Of a stretch of 64,000 bases of DNA, positions 28,568 to 38,500 are shown piece after piece. Origin of the DNA: Anaerobiospirillum thomasii (lineage in GTDB: Bacteria; Pseudomonadota; Gammaproteobacteria; Enterobacterales; Succinivibrionaceae); contig NZ_UAPU01000005.1 of the NCBI RefSeq assembly GCF_900445255.1, forward strand, positions 1,063,501 to 1,127,500. The letters are read 5' to 3'. The notes under the pieces are model-generated. The model was not told the origin of the DNA and made no database searches. It saw only the letters and a program-made list of their open reading frames with translations. Position numbers and translations under genes: made by a program. Every line of letters begins with the position of its first letter. The stretch's first letter is position 1.

Positions 28568-28815
28568 GAATTATAGCCGATTTATAACCGCGTCATGTGT
28601 GCAATTGCCCATTCGTATGCGCTTTGCTAAAAGTTGTTTTAATTTATAACCGAATTATAGCCGATTTATAACCGATCATGTGCGCTATTGCCCATCCGTA
28701 TGCGCTTTGCTAAAAGTTGTTTTAATTTATAACCGAATTATAGCCGATTTATAACCGATCATGCGCGCGATTGCCCATCCGCATGCGCTTTGCTAAAAGT
28801 TGTTTTAAATTATAA
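28560..28815. repeat. Tandem array of three 83-84-bp units with nested TTATARCCGA motifs
   Basis: Units begin at 28560, 28644 and 28727, with a degenerate fourth start at 28810 inside the end of the upstream gene. Each unit opens with three 10-11-bp elements (TTATAACCGA, ATTATAGCCGA, TTTATAACCG) and continues with a conserved stretch containing GCCCAT and GCGCTTTGCTAAAAGTTG. Copies differ at only a few bases, so the array is recent or maintained. Nine nested elements look like protein-binding iterons. Confidence 0.9.
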
Positions 28816-30492
28816 TTGAATTGCAGAAAATCCAGCTTCAGTGATCCTCCAGGTCCTACTCTCAACTGCAAGTAGACCTGCTTTATTCATTTTGCTCAGT
28901 AATCGTCCCAAGAATCTTTTCTTTGACTCAACCATCATAGAAGCAGGCAAATTGTTATGCAACGCAACATAAACATCGCTTAACTTAAAACCACTATCAC
29001 CTGCATCTCTTGCCAGTTGAAGAATAATCTGCTCAAGCAGTTTCTCCTCTAAACCTTTTTCCTTCGTATAGTGTCCTATTTGATGGGTCAGTTTAGCAAC
29101 AGATAGAGCAATGATATAATTTGGAGAACGCCCCTCTATTAAGCCTTTTTTCCTTAGATGCCTAATAGCGTCCTTGGTGACAGGACGATGTTTTTGAATA
29201 GCATCCAGCCATACACATTCTATCAAAGACAGATCTGTTTTTGATTTTAAAAGAGAGCTGTATTTTTCATCAATCATCTTGCCATATATAGTTACCCCAA
29301 CAGATCGGCTCTCGTTGTCTATATCATAATCTGGCATAGGAAAGAAACGTTTGCGTTGCTCAGAAAAGATCTTTTTAATACCTCGTCCTACGGTGTCGAT
29401 CATATTAAAATTGACCATGCCTGAACAAAGACATTCATTGCGATAGTGGCGTTGTGGTCCTTTATGCTCAAGAGCTTTCTCTATAGTTCCAGGTATAAAA
29501 CTACCTCCATTGCCATAATATAAGTGATCCTCACACTCTACAAATGTAATGCGCTCTCTTAGCGTATAATCCTGATGGGCAATACAATTGTGTAGAGCTT
29601 CGCGTATTGTATAATCGTCGTACTGCTTCATGGTGTCAGGGAAAAGAGTTCCGCCAGGAAGCTCACGCATGGTTTTATTGCGAATCTTAGATAAAACCTT
29701 ATCTACTGTAAGTATAAATGGAATGGTAAAATGCTCATAGTCAATGACGTTAGAGTCTTTATCCTCCCAGGTCCAGGAAATCTGCGCTACAGCAGGATGG
29801 ATCTTTTGCAGTGACAACGGTTTACCAAGAAGCAAAATGGCTGCCCTGGTAAGTTGCCCATCACGCATAACCTCACTATGTGATAGAAACTCCTCCACAG
29901 TCCATCCATCAATTTCCTGTGCCGGAATCTTTGACTCATGTACCTTTTTAAACATGATACGGGCCGTAGCAACTGCCAGCTCATCAAGATCATCTATTGT
30001 GGCATTAGGAACCAACTGAGCAGTCCAGTCAGGGATAGGGGTTTGCTGTCGGATTTCATCCATCTTCGCTTGATTTAGTGGCTTTAAACTTTCACCATCG
30101 CGCCCATAGGCAATTCCTTTCCACTTCATGACAATATTTCGAGGAGATGCCGGTACTTTAAAAAGCAGCACCCGCTTTCCTTCTACAACAACTGGTATTA
30201 TTTCTCTAAAAATAAGTCCATCAGTTGTGTGCTGCGACATATCCTGCTTTAGTTTATTAAGAGCTAACTCCCCATCTTTAAAACTTGTACCAATTATCTG
30301 ATGTTTCTTGTCCCAGACACCAAAAACAATCCAGCCAAACTCATGTTCGCGTAAGTTTGCCTCATTGCTAATTGCAGAGAAGTATTTGCCCAGCTCATCT
30401 ATATCAAAGTTGGTTTCGGCCTTTTTAAATTCCACCACTTCATTTTCAGCATGATCCCAGAGGCGGCAAAATATTTCTATATTATTGTCCAT
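28810..30492 (-). CDS. AlbA_2 (Schlafen-like) and HATPase domain protein
   Basis: 560 aa. The N-terminus EVVEFKKAETNFDIDELGKYFSAISNEAN is the AlbA_2 (Schlafen AlbA-type) domain, with AYGRDGESLKPL closing it near residue 145. Residues about 250-400 form a GHKL-type ATPase (IREALHNCIAHQDYT as N-box, VGRGIKKIF as a later box), and the C-terminus is winged-helix-like. Such proteins are often annotated as RecG-like or transcriptional regulators and frequently lie inside type I R-M loci. Here it follows hsdR-hsdM-hsdS on the same strand. Its last codons lie in the degenerate start of the tandem array. An accessory defence or regulatory role is inferred from context. Confidence 0.78.
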   Translation of the reverse strand: MDNNIEIFCRLWDHAENEVVEFKKAETNFDIDELGKYFSAISNEANLREHEFGWIVFGVWDKKHQIIGTSFKDGELALNKLKQDMSQHTTDGLIFREIIPVVVEGKRVLLFKVPASPRNIVMKWKGIAYGRDGESLKPLNQAKMDEIRQQTPIPDWTAQLVPNATIDDLDELAVATARIMFKKVHESKIPAQEIDGWTVEEFLSHSEVMRDGQLTRAAILLLGKPLSLQKIHPAVAQISWTWEDKDSNVIDYEHFTIPFILTVDKVLSKIRNKTMRELPGGTLFPDTMKQYDDYTIREALHNCIAHQDYTLRERITFVECEDHLYYGNGGSFIPGTIEKALEHKGPQRHYRNECLCSGMVNFNMIDTVGRGIKKIFSEQRKRFFPMPDYDIDNESRSVGVTIYGKMIDEKYSSLLKSKTDLSLIECVWLDAIQKHRPVTKDAIRHLRKKGLIEGRSPNYIIALSVAKLTHQIGHYTKEKGLEEKLLEQIILQLARDAGDSGFKLSDVYVALHNNLPASMMVESKKRFLGRLLSKMNKAGLLAVESRTWRITEAGFSAIQL

Positions 30493-30520
30493 AAACTTTA
30501 TCTTCTAACTCTATAATCAG

Positions 30521-31054
30521 TTATTTACAAATTGGGACAGCATTTTCAGCGCCACAAGAAAAGTCAGTACCAGATTTATATTGCCCTACCAATAAATATG
30601 CTGCTCCACTAAGGTTCTGAACAGACTTTATTGCAGACGCTAAGCTAAAATAAAATTGATCAAGTCGCTGCATTACACAACCATAGTTCACAGGTTTTAT
30701 GTAAGCATCAGAGAAAAATAAGTAAAAATACAAAAGGAGGCTTTTGACTATACACAGAGCGTCGTGAAAATCCAAGATCACTATATTGGCAGGGCTCACT
30801 GTATCTGTAGCTCCAAGTTCCGATATTGATACGCAAAACAGTCTCTCACCTTTAAAGTATGTAGGCGAGATATAAAAACTCCTTTTATTCTTCATGTAAA
30901 GATTCATTGAGCAAATTACATAATGTTGTGCATTGTTCTTAACAGCACCTAAATGCCACCTTGGTGCATATAGATCAGAAATATCTCTGAATAAAGATAT
31001 AAAAGCTCCTTGAATTTTTCTTTCAAACAGAACTGATAAGTTAGTATCTGGCAT
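30521..31054 (-). CDS. Hypothetical protein between two AlbA_2 genes
   Basis: 177 aa with no domain I recognise. It is cysteine-containing and rich in aromatic residues. A segment around residues 98-120 (HDALCIVKSLLLYFYLFFSD) is hydrophobic enough for one membrane helix or a buried core helix. There is no signal peptide. It lies 28 bp upstream of one AlbA_2 ATPase gene and 50 bp downstream of another, all on the minus strand, so it is probably part of the same transcript. An accessory subunit of the defence island is one possibility. Confidence 0.6.
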   Translation of the reverse strand: MPDTNLSVLFERKIQGAFISLFRDISDLYAPRWHLGAVKNNAQHYVICSMNLYMKNKRSFYISPTYFKGERLFCVSISELGATDTVSPANIVILDFHDALCIVKSLLLYFYLFFSDAYIKPVNYGCVMQRLDQFYFSLASAIKSVQNLSGAAYLLVGQYKSGTDFSCGAENAVPICK

Positions 31055-31104
31055 TGATCTTTATTCTCCAACCTTACAGTTAAGCTAAGGGCACACTGCT
31101 AAAA

Positions 31105-32574
31105 TTAAAAAAATACCCAATATGGCACATATTTCATATCTGCAGGCGCTGCGGTCTTATCAACTGGCTTTATAAGCTTTTTCTCTATGGCTACACTTAT
31201 CAGTCTTGAAACTGAGCTTTGCCCTGAACTTTTAAGTCCAAACCTATCTCTTAAAGATCTAGGTGTTAAAAACTCTTTGCGTGCACTTCTTATACAGCAA
31301 TGCATATAGCAAGACCATAGTTTCTCCTGAAGAGTTAGTTCATTAAAGTCTCTATATGAAAAAACGGTAACTTTTGTATGAGAATCTCCATAGATCTCAA
31401 TTACAGGAGCTGTAAGATTATGAGCTTCACATTCTGACACTACCTTTTCCCACCCTGTCACAGTATCTTCACCTTTGTAGAGGCGACTTAATAAACGTGC
31501 TAATTTCCTGTTGCGAGATTTGAACTTAGAATCTATGATTCTATTTACATCTATTAAAGGTGTGCCGGGATTGATAATTTCAATTCTATTGTTAAAGATC
31601 TCAACAGTAGGACCTGTACCAGTTACTGACAAATCCTGATGAATCAAAGCATTTGACAGAAGCTCTTCTACAATTGTCTCAGGGTAGGCATTCTCAAGAG
31701 TTTTTATTCCATTTATTACTTTTTGACGGTATGGCAATAGTGCCATTATAAGTTGCAAACAGTCTTTAAAATCAACCGCATAACCTTTTACCCTTATATA
31801 GTCTTTGAGCATATTAAGTCTGTTATTTCCCTCATACTGCACTATACGCAATGTTTTACGTGATACATTTGAAAATTCATACAGGTTTTTGGCAAAAGCA
31901 ATAGCGCCAAGATTGGTTATAGAGAAAAGTGAATTTTCCTGCCGCTTTATGACACCATCTTTTTCCATGAATGAGGCTACATCTTTAAGGGTTGATGGAA
32001 TTTTTGTATTTGAACTTTCAAAATATATATTATAGTCAAGATGTCTTACTGCATTTTCAGCAGTTAAGTCCATAAAGGCAGGGCTTTCTTCATAGCTAGA
32101 GCAGCAAACTTTATCCCAGAAACAAGATTGCAAATGTGGATAATCATTTAGCCTGTGCGTATTATAAGCAACTCGTATATAAGCAACATCCTCAAATAAT
32201 ACAGGTCTGTCTTGAGCTTTTGATATTATAATAACTGAAGTCAACTTCTCTTCAAATGTAACTATTGTAATGTCAAAAATAGCATTTTTAGATAATAACT
32301 TACGTAATGAACTTTCTAGTTGATTATTGGCTATATTGATGTCTTGTTTTCCGTTATAAATACTAATTAAACAGTTAATTTTATTAATATCACCTAAAAT
32401 GATATATGAATGCTCTTTGTCTTTAATAGTGGCACTATTAGCTAAGGCACTTATATCTTTACCTATAATATACAGATCAGGATTATCAGATTCATAATCT
32501 ACCCACTGAGTTTCAGTGGGTAGATTTCTTAATCTTTTAACCAGTTCAGGAAGTTTATCCACGGTAACATCCAT
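31105..32574 (-). CDS. Second AlbA_2-like/HATPase protein
   Basis: 489 aa. Same plan as the 560-aa protein downstream but clearly divergent: an N-terminal AlbA_2-like region (TQWVDYESDNPDLYIIGKDI, with the usual E-x-K core altered), a GHKL ATPase box (TIVEELLSNALIHQDLS near residue 305), a following NRIEIINPGTP strand-turn typical of HATPase_c_4 proteins, and a winged-helix C-terminus (LTPRSLRDRFGLKSSGQSSVSRLI). It starts 25 bp after hsdS, so it belongs to the hsd transcript. The unusual N-terminal domain may not bind nucleic acid in the same way. Function inferred only from location. Confidence 0.72.
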   Translation of the reverse strand: MDVTVDKLPELVKRLRNLPTETQWVDYESDNPDLYIIGKDISALANSATIKDKEHSYIILGDINKINCLISIYNGKQDINIANNQLESSLRKLLSKNAIFDITIVTFEEKLTSVIIISKAQDRPVLFEDVAYIRVAYNTHRLNDYPHLQSCFWDKVCCSSYEESPAFMDLTAENAVRHLDYNIYFESSNTKIPSTLKDVASFMEKDGVIKRQENSLFSITNLGAIAFAKNLYEFSNVSRKTLRIVQYEGNNRLNMLKDYIRVKGYAVDFKDCLQLIMALLPYRQKVINGIKTLENAYPETIVEELLSNALIHQDLSVTGTGPTVEIFNNRIEIINPGTPLIDVNRIIDSKFKSRNRKLARLLSRLYKGEDTVTGWEKVVSECEAHNLTAPVIEIYGDSHTKVTVFSYRDFNELTLQEKLWSCYMHCCIRSARKEFLTPRSLRDRFGLKSSGQSSVSRLISVAIEKKLIKPVDKTAAPADMKYVPYWVFF

Positions 32575-32598
32575 TGATTAAGTGGCAAAATTGAAAAA

Positions 32599-34077
32599 TC
32601 AAATATCTTGTTTAACTATCTGACTGTCTATTATATTAAATAATTGTTCAATCCTTGCTACTATTCTTCTTTGTTCTTCTAACGGAGGCACAGGAACAAA
32701 GCAGCTATAAAAGCTACTTTCATTTATCGCTGGATATGATATTCCTTTTTGGCAAGAAATCGTATATTCAATAAAATATGTACTTTGTAATATGTACCAT
32801 AAAAACCTATTATAAATTATTCTGCTACAAGAAAATGTAGCAAAGGCTGTACTAGCGTAAACAGGCGTTTTATTGACATTATCATTATATATAATAGTAT
32901 TTACTAAGTATGGCCTAACAGTAGAAAATAAAATCATCCCAGGTTCAACCATCTTTCTAGCCCTAGATGGAGCATCCTTGGCAGAGTACTCTAAAAGAGT
33001 ACCTACTATCTTTTTATCATTATCTATAGCAGATACATCGATATACTTAAAGTTCGAAATTGGTTTTGACTGCTTAGCTTGAACAACTAAGTCTCTGATT
33101 CTTAACCACTTCCAACTTTTTGGTATCTCAAAATGAATCTCATCCTCTGATATCTCAGGCAAAAGCTTTTCTTTCTTTAATTTTCCTTCTGAAATTAGTA
33201 TTTGTCTTTCCCGCTGTATTTTTTCATAAAGCTCTTGAGCTGTACCTTCCTTAGGTTTTTGCTCAACAAGTTTTCCTTGTATTGCTAATTGTAGAATCTT
33301 CTCTTTTATCTTCTTATCAAGATCGGCTTTTCTCTCTAGAAGAGCTATAGCCTTATCTATAACCTTAAATTTTGCTTCAAGACTTTCTACTATGCGTTTT
33401 TGTTCATCATACGGAGGTATAGGTATTATAAAATTATTTATAAATTCCGCAGAAACTCTTTGCTGGCCTGCTGTACCATTAAAAGCATAACAACCATTAT
33501 TAATAAAATATTCTGACTTTATAAAATATAGTATATATTTATCTACAATGTTATTATTAATTGGCAGAAGAGTATGAAACTCTGAACTGCCAGCCGCGAA
33601 ACCATTCTTAAGCCCCTTTAATATAACTGATTTTCTATTCTGAAAGCATGGAGTAATTTTAGCTATAATTATCTGACCATCTCTAAAATGAGTATAATTT
33701 TTTTTAACAAATCTCCAATGCTTAGTTTCTGATTTAAATTTATTGCAAATACCACCAGTTACGTGTTCCATCGGAATAAATGAAACTTCTAAATTATCAT
33801 TTAGCTTATTTCTTTTATTTATTTCACATATATCACCTATTTTTAAAAATTTCCAACTTTTAGGTATCTCAAAAGGAATATCCCCCTCAGAGATCTCTGG
33901 TAAAGGCTTTTCTTTCTTTAACTTTCCTTCTGCAATTAGTTTGTTCTTATCCTGCTGTATTTTTTCATAAAGCTCTTGAGCACTGCCTTCTTCTTGTCTA
34001 TGTTCTACAAGCCTACCACGCACTGCAAGTTCAATAAGATCTGTTTTTAATTTTTGAAGTTTTTCAATGCTAGTCAT
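32599..34077 (-). CDS. hsdS: Type I restriction-modification specificity subunit
   Basis: 492 aa. Two target-recognition domains, each opening with an IPKSWK-(W/F)-L element (about residues 71-215 and 323-465), are separated by conserved helical spacers. The spacer is duplicated: RGRLVEHRQEEGSAQELYEK near the N-terminus and QGKLVEQKPKEGTAQELYEK in the middle, the regular arrangement that sets the distance between half-sites. PPYDEQKRIVESLEAKF and PPLEEQRRIVARIEQLF end the two domains. Start ATG 34077 overlaps the hsdM stop by 8 bp, indicating translational coupling. It sets the bipartite DNA target of the HsdR/M/S complex; the target cannot be read from sequence. Confidence 0.95.
   Translation of the reverse strand: MTSIEKLQKLKTDLIELAVRGRLVEHRQEEGSAQELYEKIQQDKNKLIAEGKLKKEKPLPEISEGDIPFEIPKSWKFLKIGDICEINKRNKLNDNLEVSFIPMEHVTGGICNKFKSETKHWRFVKKNYTHFRDGQIIIAKITPCFQNRKSVILKGLKNGFAAGSSEFHTLLPINNNIVDKYILYFIKSEYFINNGCYAFNGTAGQQRVSAEFINNFIIPIPPYDEQKRIVESLEAKFKVIDKAIALLERKADLDKKIKEKILQLAIQGKLVEQKPKEGTAQELYEKIQRERQILISEGKLKKEKLLPEISEDEIHFEIPKSWKWLRIRDLVVQAKQSKPISNFKYIDVSAIDNDKKIVGTLLEYSAKDAPSRARKMVEPGMILFSTVRPYLVNTIIYNDNVNKTPVYASTAFATFSCSRIIYNRFLWYILQSTYFIEYTISCQKGISYPAINESSFYSCFVPVPPLEEQRRIVARIEQLFNIIDSQIVKQDI
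33107..34040. repeat. Diverged direct repeat inside hsdS
   Basis: About 180 bp near 33107-33290 and again near 33855-34040 encode the same spacer and TRD-start segment (AQELYEKIQ, KLKKEK.LPEIS, IPKSWK). Long identical runs such as TTTTTTCATAAAGCTCTTGAGC occur in both, interrupted only by a few substitutions elsewhere. They could recombine to drop or exchange a recognition domain. Confidence 0.7.
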
Positions 34078-35479
34078 TGTTATCTAGCCTCTTCAGTTCA
34101 GCTGCTATTTCCTCAAGTGATACAAGAGTCTCCTTTAACTCACAAATAATTTTATCTGACTCTTGTATAAGGGCTGATAGTTCAATCTCTTCTTTTTCTT
34201 TTTCAATAAGACCAAGATCCAGCCTATCGCCCATATCTGCAATTTCTTGGCGTGTAAAAACTGAAAACCTTGGATCATCAACTTTATGTCTATCATCTGC
34301 TTCAAAGGCTTTTATAAAATCTTTAAAGTCATCTTCTACAATTGGTGTTTTTGTTCCATACTTTTTCATATTGGAACGCATATCGTAATACCAAACCTCT
34401 TTGGTATTACCCTTATCTTCTTTGCCTCTTGTAAAAAATAAAACGTTTGTCTGCACTCCCTTAGCATAAAAAATACCCGCAGGCAGCCTTAAAATAGTAT
34501 GCAGATTACATTTATCCATTAAGTCACGTCGTATGTTGGTACCATCACCTTCTGCAAAAAGAACATTATCTGGAAGTACAACAGCTGCTCTTGCCTTACC
34601 GTTTGGCTTTAGACTTCTATATATATGTTGTAAAAAATTTAACTGCTTATTTGATGTCGGATAGGTAAAATCATCACGTGATGCCCTTTCTCCTCCCTTT
34701 TTAGTTCCAAAAGGTGGATTTGTAAGAACAACGTCAAAGCCGCATATTTTCTGTCCAAAAGGAGATAGTGTATCTCCTCTTAAAATTGGACCATTTATGT
34801 CATGAAGTCTTGCATTCATAAGCGCAAGCCTATGCGTATCAGCTACAAGCTCACATCCGCTAAAAGCTTCATTAAACTCAAATTTAGATGTATCTTCATC
34901 AAGATCAAAAAAATCATCTGAGATACTCTTTACATATTGAAAAGCTGCGATCATAAAGCCAAATGTGCCACAGGCAGGGTCATTGCACCTTTCACCTACC
35001 TGAGGTTTAACAAGAGATGTTATGACATTGATAAGAGCTCTTGGCGTAAAGTACTGGCCGGCACCAGATTTTTTCTCATTAGCATTTTTCTCTAAAAGCC
35101 CTTCATAAAGATCTCCAAGCCCCTCTGATTTTGCTGAATACCAGTCAAGACTATCGATACTCTTTATTATCTTCTCAAGATTTTTAGGCTCATCTATATT
35201 TGTTTTAGCACCTTTGTAAATGTCACTAACATTTGAGTTATCATTACCTAACTCACTTAAAAGCTCTTTGTAGAAGTTAATAAGCTCAATACCACTTTTT
35301 CCTACTAAATCATCCCATCTGTAACCTTCAGTAAAATTTTTTTCAGCTTGTGTCTCCTTAGCCATTTTTAAAAAGAGAATATATGTCAGCTCTGTTACAT
35401 AATCCTGATATGTAATACCATCATCACGTAGCACATTACACAATTCCCATAATTTCTGTACAATTTCTTTAGTTTTCAT
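34070..35479 (-). CDS. hsdM: Type I restriction-modification methylase subunit (EcoKI-like)
   Basis: 469 aa N6-adenine methyltransferase. The N-terminal helical domain (KLWELCNVLRDDGITYQDYVTELTYILFLKM) closely resembles that of EcoKI HsdM. AdoMet motif I is DPACGTFGF, with Phe where Gly is commoner, and motif IV is NPPF in VVLTNPPFGTKKGG; SGAGQYFTPR precedes motif I. The C-terminus ends in a coiled segment used for HsdS contact. Slightly shorter than EcoKI HsdM (529 aa). Cotranscribed: 26 bp after hsdR and overlapping hsdS. Methylates the host target to protect it from HsdR. Confidence 0.95.
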   Translation of the reverse strand: MKTKEIVQKLWELCNVLRDDGITYQDYVTELTYILFLKMAKETQAEKNFTEGYRWDDLVGKSGIELINFYKELLSELGNDNSNVSDIYKGAKTNIDEPKNLEKIIKSIDSLDWYSAKSEGLGDLYEGLLEKNANEKKSGAGQYFTPRALINVITSLVKPQVGERCNDPACGTFGFMIAAFQYVKSISDDFFDLDEDTSKFEFNEAFSGCELVADTHRLALMNARLHDINGPILRGDTLSPFGQKICGFDVVLTNPPFGTKKGGERASRDDFTYPTSNKQLNFLQHIYRSLKPNGKARAAVVLPDNVLFAEGDGTNIRRDLMDKCNLHTILRLPAGIFYAKGVQTNVLFFTRGKEDKGNTKEVWYYDMRSNMKKYGTKTPIVEDDFKDFIKAFEADDRHKVDDPRFSVFTRQEIADMGDRLDLGLIEKEKEEIELSALIQESDKIICELKETLVSLEEIAAELKRLDNND

Positions 35480-35505
35480 CTAGTAAAAATCCTTTTTATA
35501 CTGTT

Positions 35506-38500
35506 CTATTGCTCATTGACCGTCAGCAATAAATCATTAATTTCATTTATATATATGTTAAGCTCTTGCTCGAACGTGCGATCTATAAGAGTAAAGCCAC
35601 CTAGTGATTTAAATCTGCTATCCTCATCCATCGTTGCAACAGATAAAACAGCAGTATGATCATTTAAAAGATACTGCTTAAAGCGTTCTAACCATGCCTT
35701 TTGGCTTTTTGTAAACTCATGTCTCTTATAAAGCTCTGCAAAAGCTCGTTCTACTTTATCCTTATGTGAAACAAGAGGTTCATCAAGAAGCAGACCGCGT
35801 ATAATTGTAATAATATCGCAGCTTATGTCTGCATCGTTTCTATGAATATCAGACAGAGCTTTGTTTATATGCATCATTGTATAGTTGTCACTCTCAAGCT
35901 CTGCTAAAAGCTTTTTCAGATCTGATGATTTTAAATCAGAAGGTCTTGTGCATATGCTTTGAATAATATCAAGTTTGTCTTTATTTTCTTGCAGATAACG
36001 ACGTAATCCTTCAATATAGTCCTCTGGTCTTATATCTGAGCCACCATAACTGATGCTTTTTGATATAAATAAATCCTGTTTTTCAGAAATAGCTATAAGG
36101 CTTTCTGTCTTAGACTTAAGACTGTCAAGTTTTATAATAAGATCTTTATGTTCCTTTATAAAATCGTATACAGTTTCAAGGTCTTTTCGTTTCTCGCTCA
36201 AACTTTCAATAAAATCTGTTAAATCTACATCATTATTTAGTTTTTTAAATGTATCCTGTGCCTTGTCATCCATTGACTGATTCTTTCTATGCATTTTGGC
36301 AAGCAATCTGTCCACATTAAATTCAATTTCATTATGATTGCTACTATTTAATATAGCTAAAACCAGTTCCTCAAAAGTCTGTTTTTGTTTTGCTGCGACA
36401 GGCTTCATCTCTGTATACGCATCAAAGGATGAAGTTACATTAACAGCATCATATATATCAAAATGATCCTTATTTATATTTTGACACTTACGTGTAGCGC
36501 GTCCAAGCATTTGCTCATAAAGAATTCGTGACTTAACGCGACGCACAAATACAAGTTTGGTAATAGATGGAACGTCAATGCCTGTAGTTAAAAGATCCAC
36601 CGTAACAACAATTCCAGGAGACCTTTCATTTTTAAATTTACGAATTAATTCTTGAATTCTTTTTTGATTTCCGTCTGCCGTCTTCCCCGTAAGTTTTATA
36701 ACCATGTCAGAAACACCTCTTGGGGCATAAATTTCCTTGAGGATAGATACAATCATATCTGCATGGGCATCGTTTACAGCGTAGATTAAGGTTTTACCAT
36801 ATTCATCGCAGAAAGTAGGATCTATTTCATCTGCAATTTCTGCTAAGAAACTTCGATTAAAGCTCTCAACTATAACTTTTCTATTAAAATCATCTACTTT
36901 AAAATTAAGCTCATCTTCAAGAACTTTTGTAGTTACAGTACCTGTGTCGTTATCATAAAACTCTATAGACTCGCCCGCTTTATATTTAATACCATGCTGA
37001 TTAAACTCGGTCTTTAATAAGACTGGAGGATTATAATCTACAAGATATCCGTCTATGACAGCCTGTCTGTAGCTATAGGAGTATACAGGCTCTCCAAAAA
37101 TTTGTACCGTATGCAGTGCAGGTGTTGCTGTAAGAGCTACTTTAACTGCATCAAAATAGTCAATAACTGTTCTATATTTACTTATAAAATCTCTTTGATC
37201 TGTAAATAAAGCCTCATCTGATGTCATTTCCTTATCTAGAATATAACCACGATGCGCCTCATCAACAACAACAAGATCATAGTCATTTACACCAGGCATG
37301 GAATATTCAGTATCATCTGAATTTCTGGCATAAATGATTCTTTTAACTAAACTTTGTACTGTAGCAATTTGTACTTTAGTAGATTTTTCTATTTTTATAT
37401 CTTGCAGTGCTTTTATAGAATAAATATTATCTAAAGTTAAGTAGTCCTCAAGCTCAACATCTTTAAACACATCTATGGTCTGATCTCCAAGAGATGTCCT
37501 ATCAACAATATACAAAATACGCTTAAAGGATTTTGTTTTTAACATACGATAGATAAATCCAAGAATTGTTCTTGTCTTACCTGTACCTGTTGCCATAGCT
37601 AAAAGTACACGCTTTTGACCATTTACAATTGCACTTTCAGCAGCTTTTATAGCATCGATCTGATACTTGCGCAGATTCAGACCTGATTTACTTTCCAGAA
37701 TGGAGTAAGGTTCTTCCTTTAACCTTGCAAAAGTCTTTTCAACTTTTTGCTCCAGCAATTCCTCAAGTCCCTGTGGACTTAAAAAACCGTGGAGAGCACA
37801 AGGAGCACTGTTGGTTCTTCTTAGATCCTGAAACCATACACCAGACTTCTGCTTGTATTGCTCTACGTAAAAACGGCCATTTGTTGCGAACACAAAAGGG
37901 ACCTGATACTCGCCATACGTGTCTATAATATACTCTTTATCCTCATCCCTGACATGAGATGAATATTCACGACCTTGAGCATCTAAAACAGCGCTGACAT
38001 CCTTTTTGGCGCTCTTGGCCTCAATGAATGCAAAAAGCTTGGTACCAATAAAAAGCGCGTAATCAGCACTACATGTTCTTCCATGGTTATCTGTAGATTT
38101 GGTCGGCCATTCTGCTATAGCCATATTACAACCACTCTTTGGTCTTACACCCTTACTGTAACGTAAAGTATTACTATCAGCCTCAAAGCCTACAGCTCTT
38201 AACTGCTCATCAATGATTAATCTGGTTTCAATCTCGCTAAGCTCCTGCATATTATAAATGCCCTGAGATCTTTTTTTGAGATCGGATAAAGAGCCAAGGT
38301 CTTCATGAGCTGCTTTCTTTAGCTCTTTAGCAAAAAGCTCATCTTCATTCTTTACAGACTTATCTATATTTTCTTTACTATTAGTGCTTCCCTTTGTTTT
38401 TGCTACATCATTAGACTTACTTTTTCTTGTAATACAATTTGATGTCTGTTCATATTGCAAATTTACCTTATCATTAGTACTGCAGGTATAAGTATTTATA

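Noticed and set aside
28560..28815. CRISPR array or phage-derived spacers in the 84-bp units
   Set aside because: The whole unit is conserved, with no variable spacer, so it is a plain tandem repeat.
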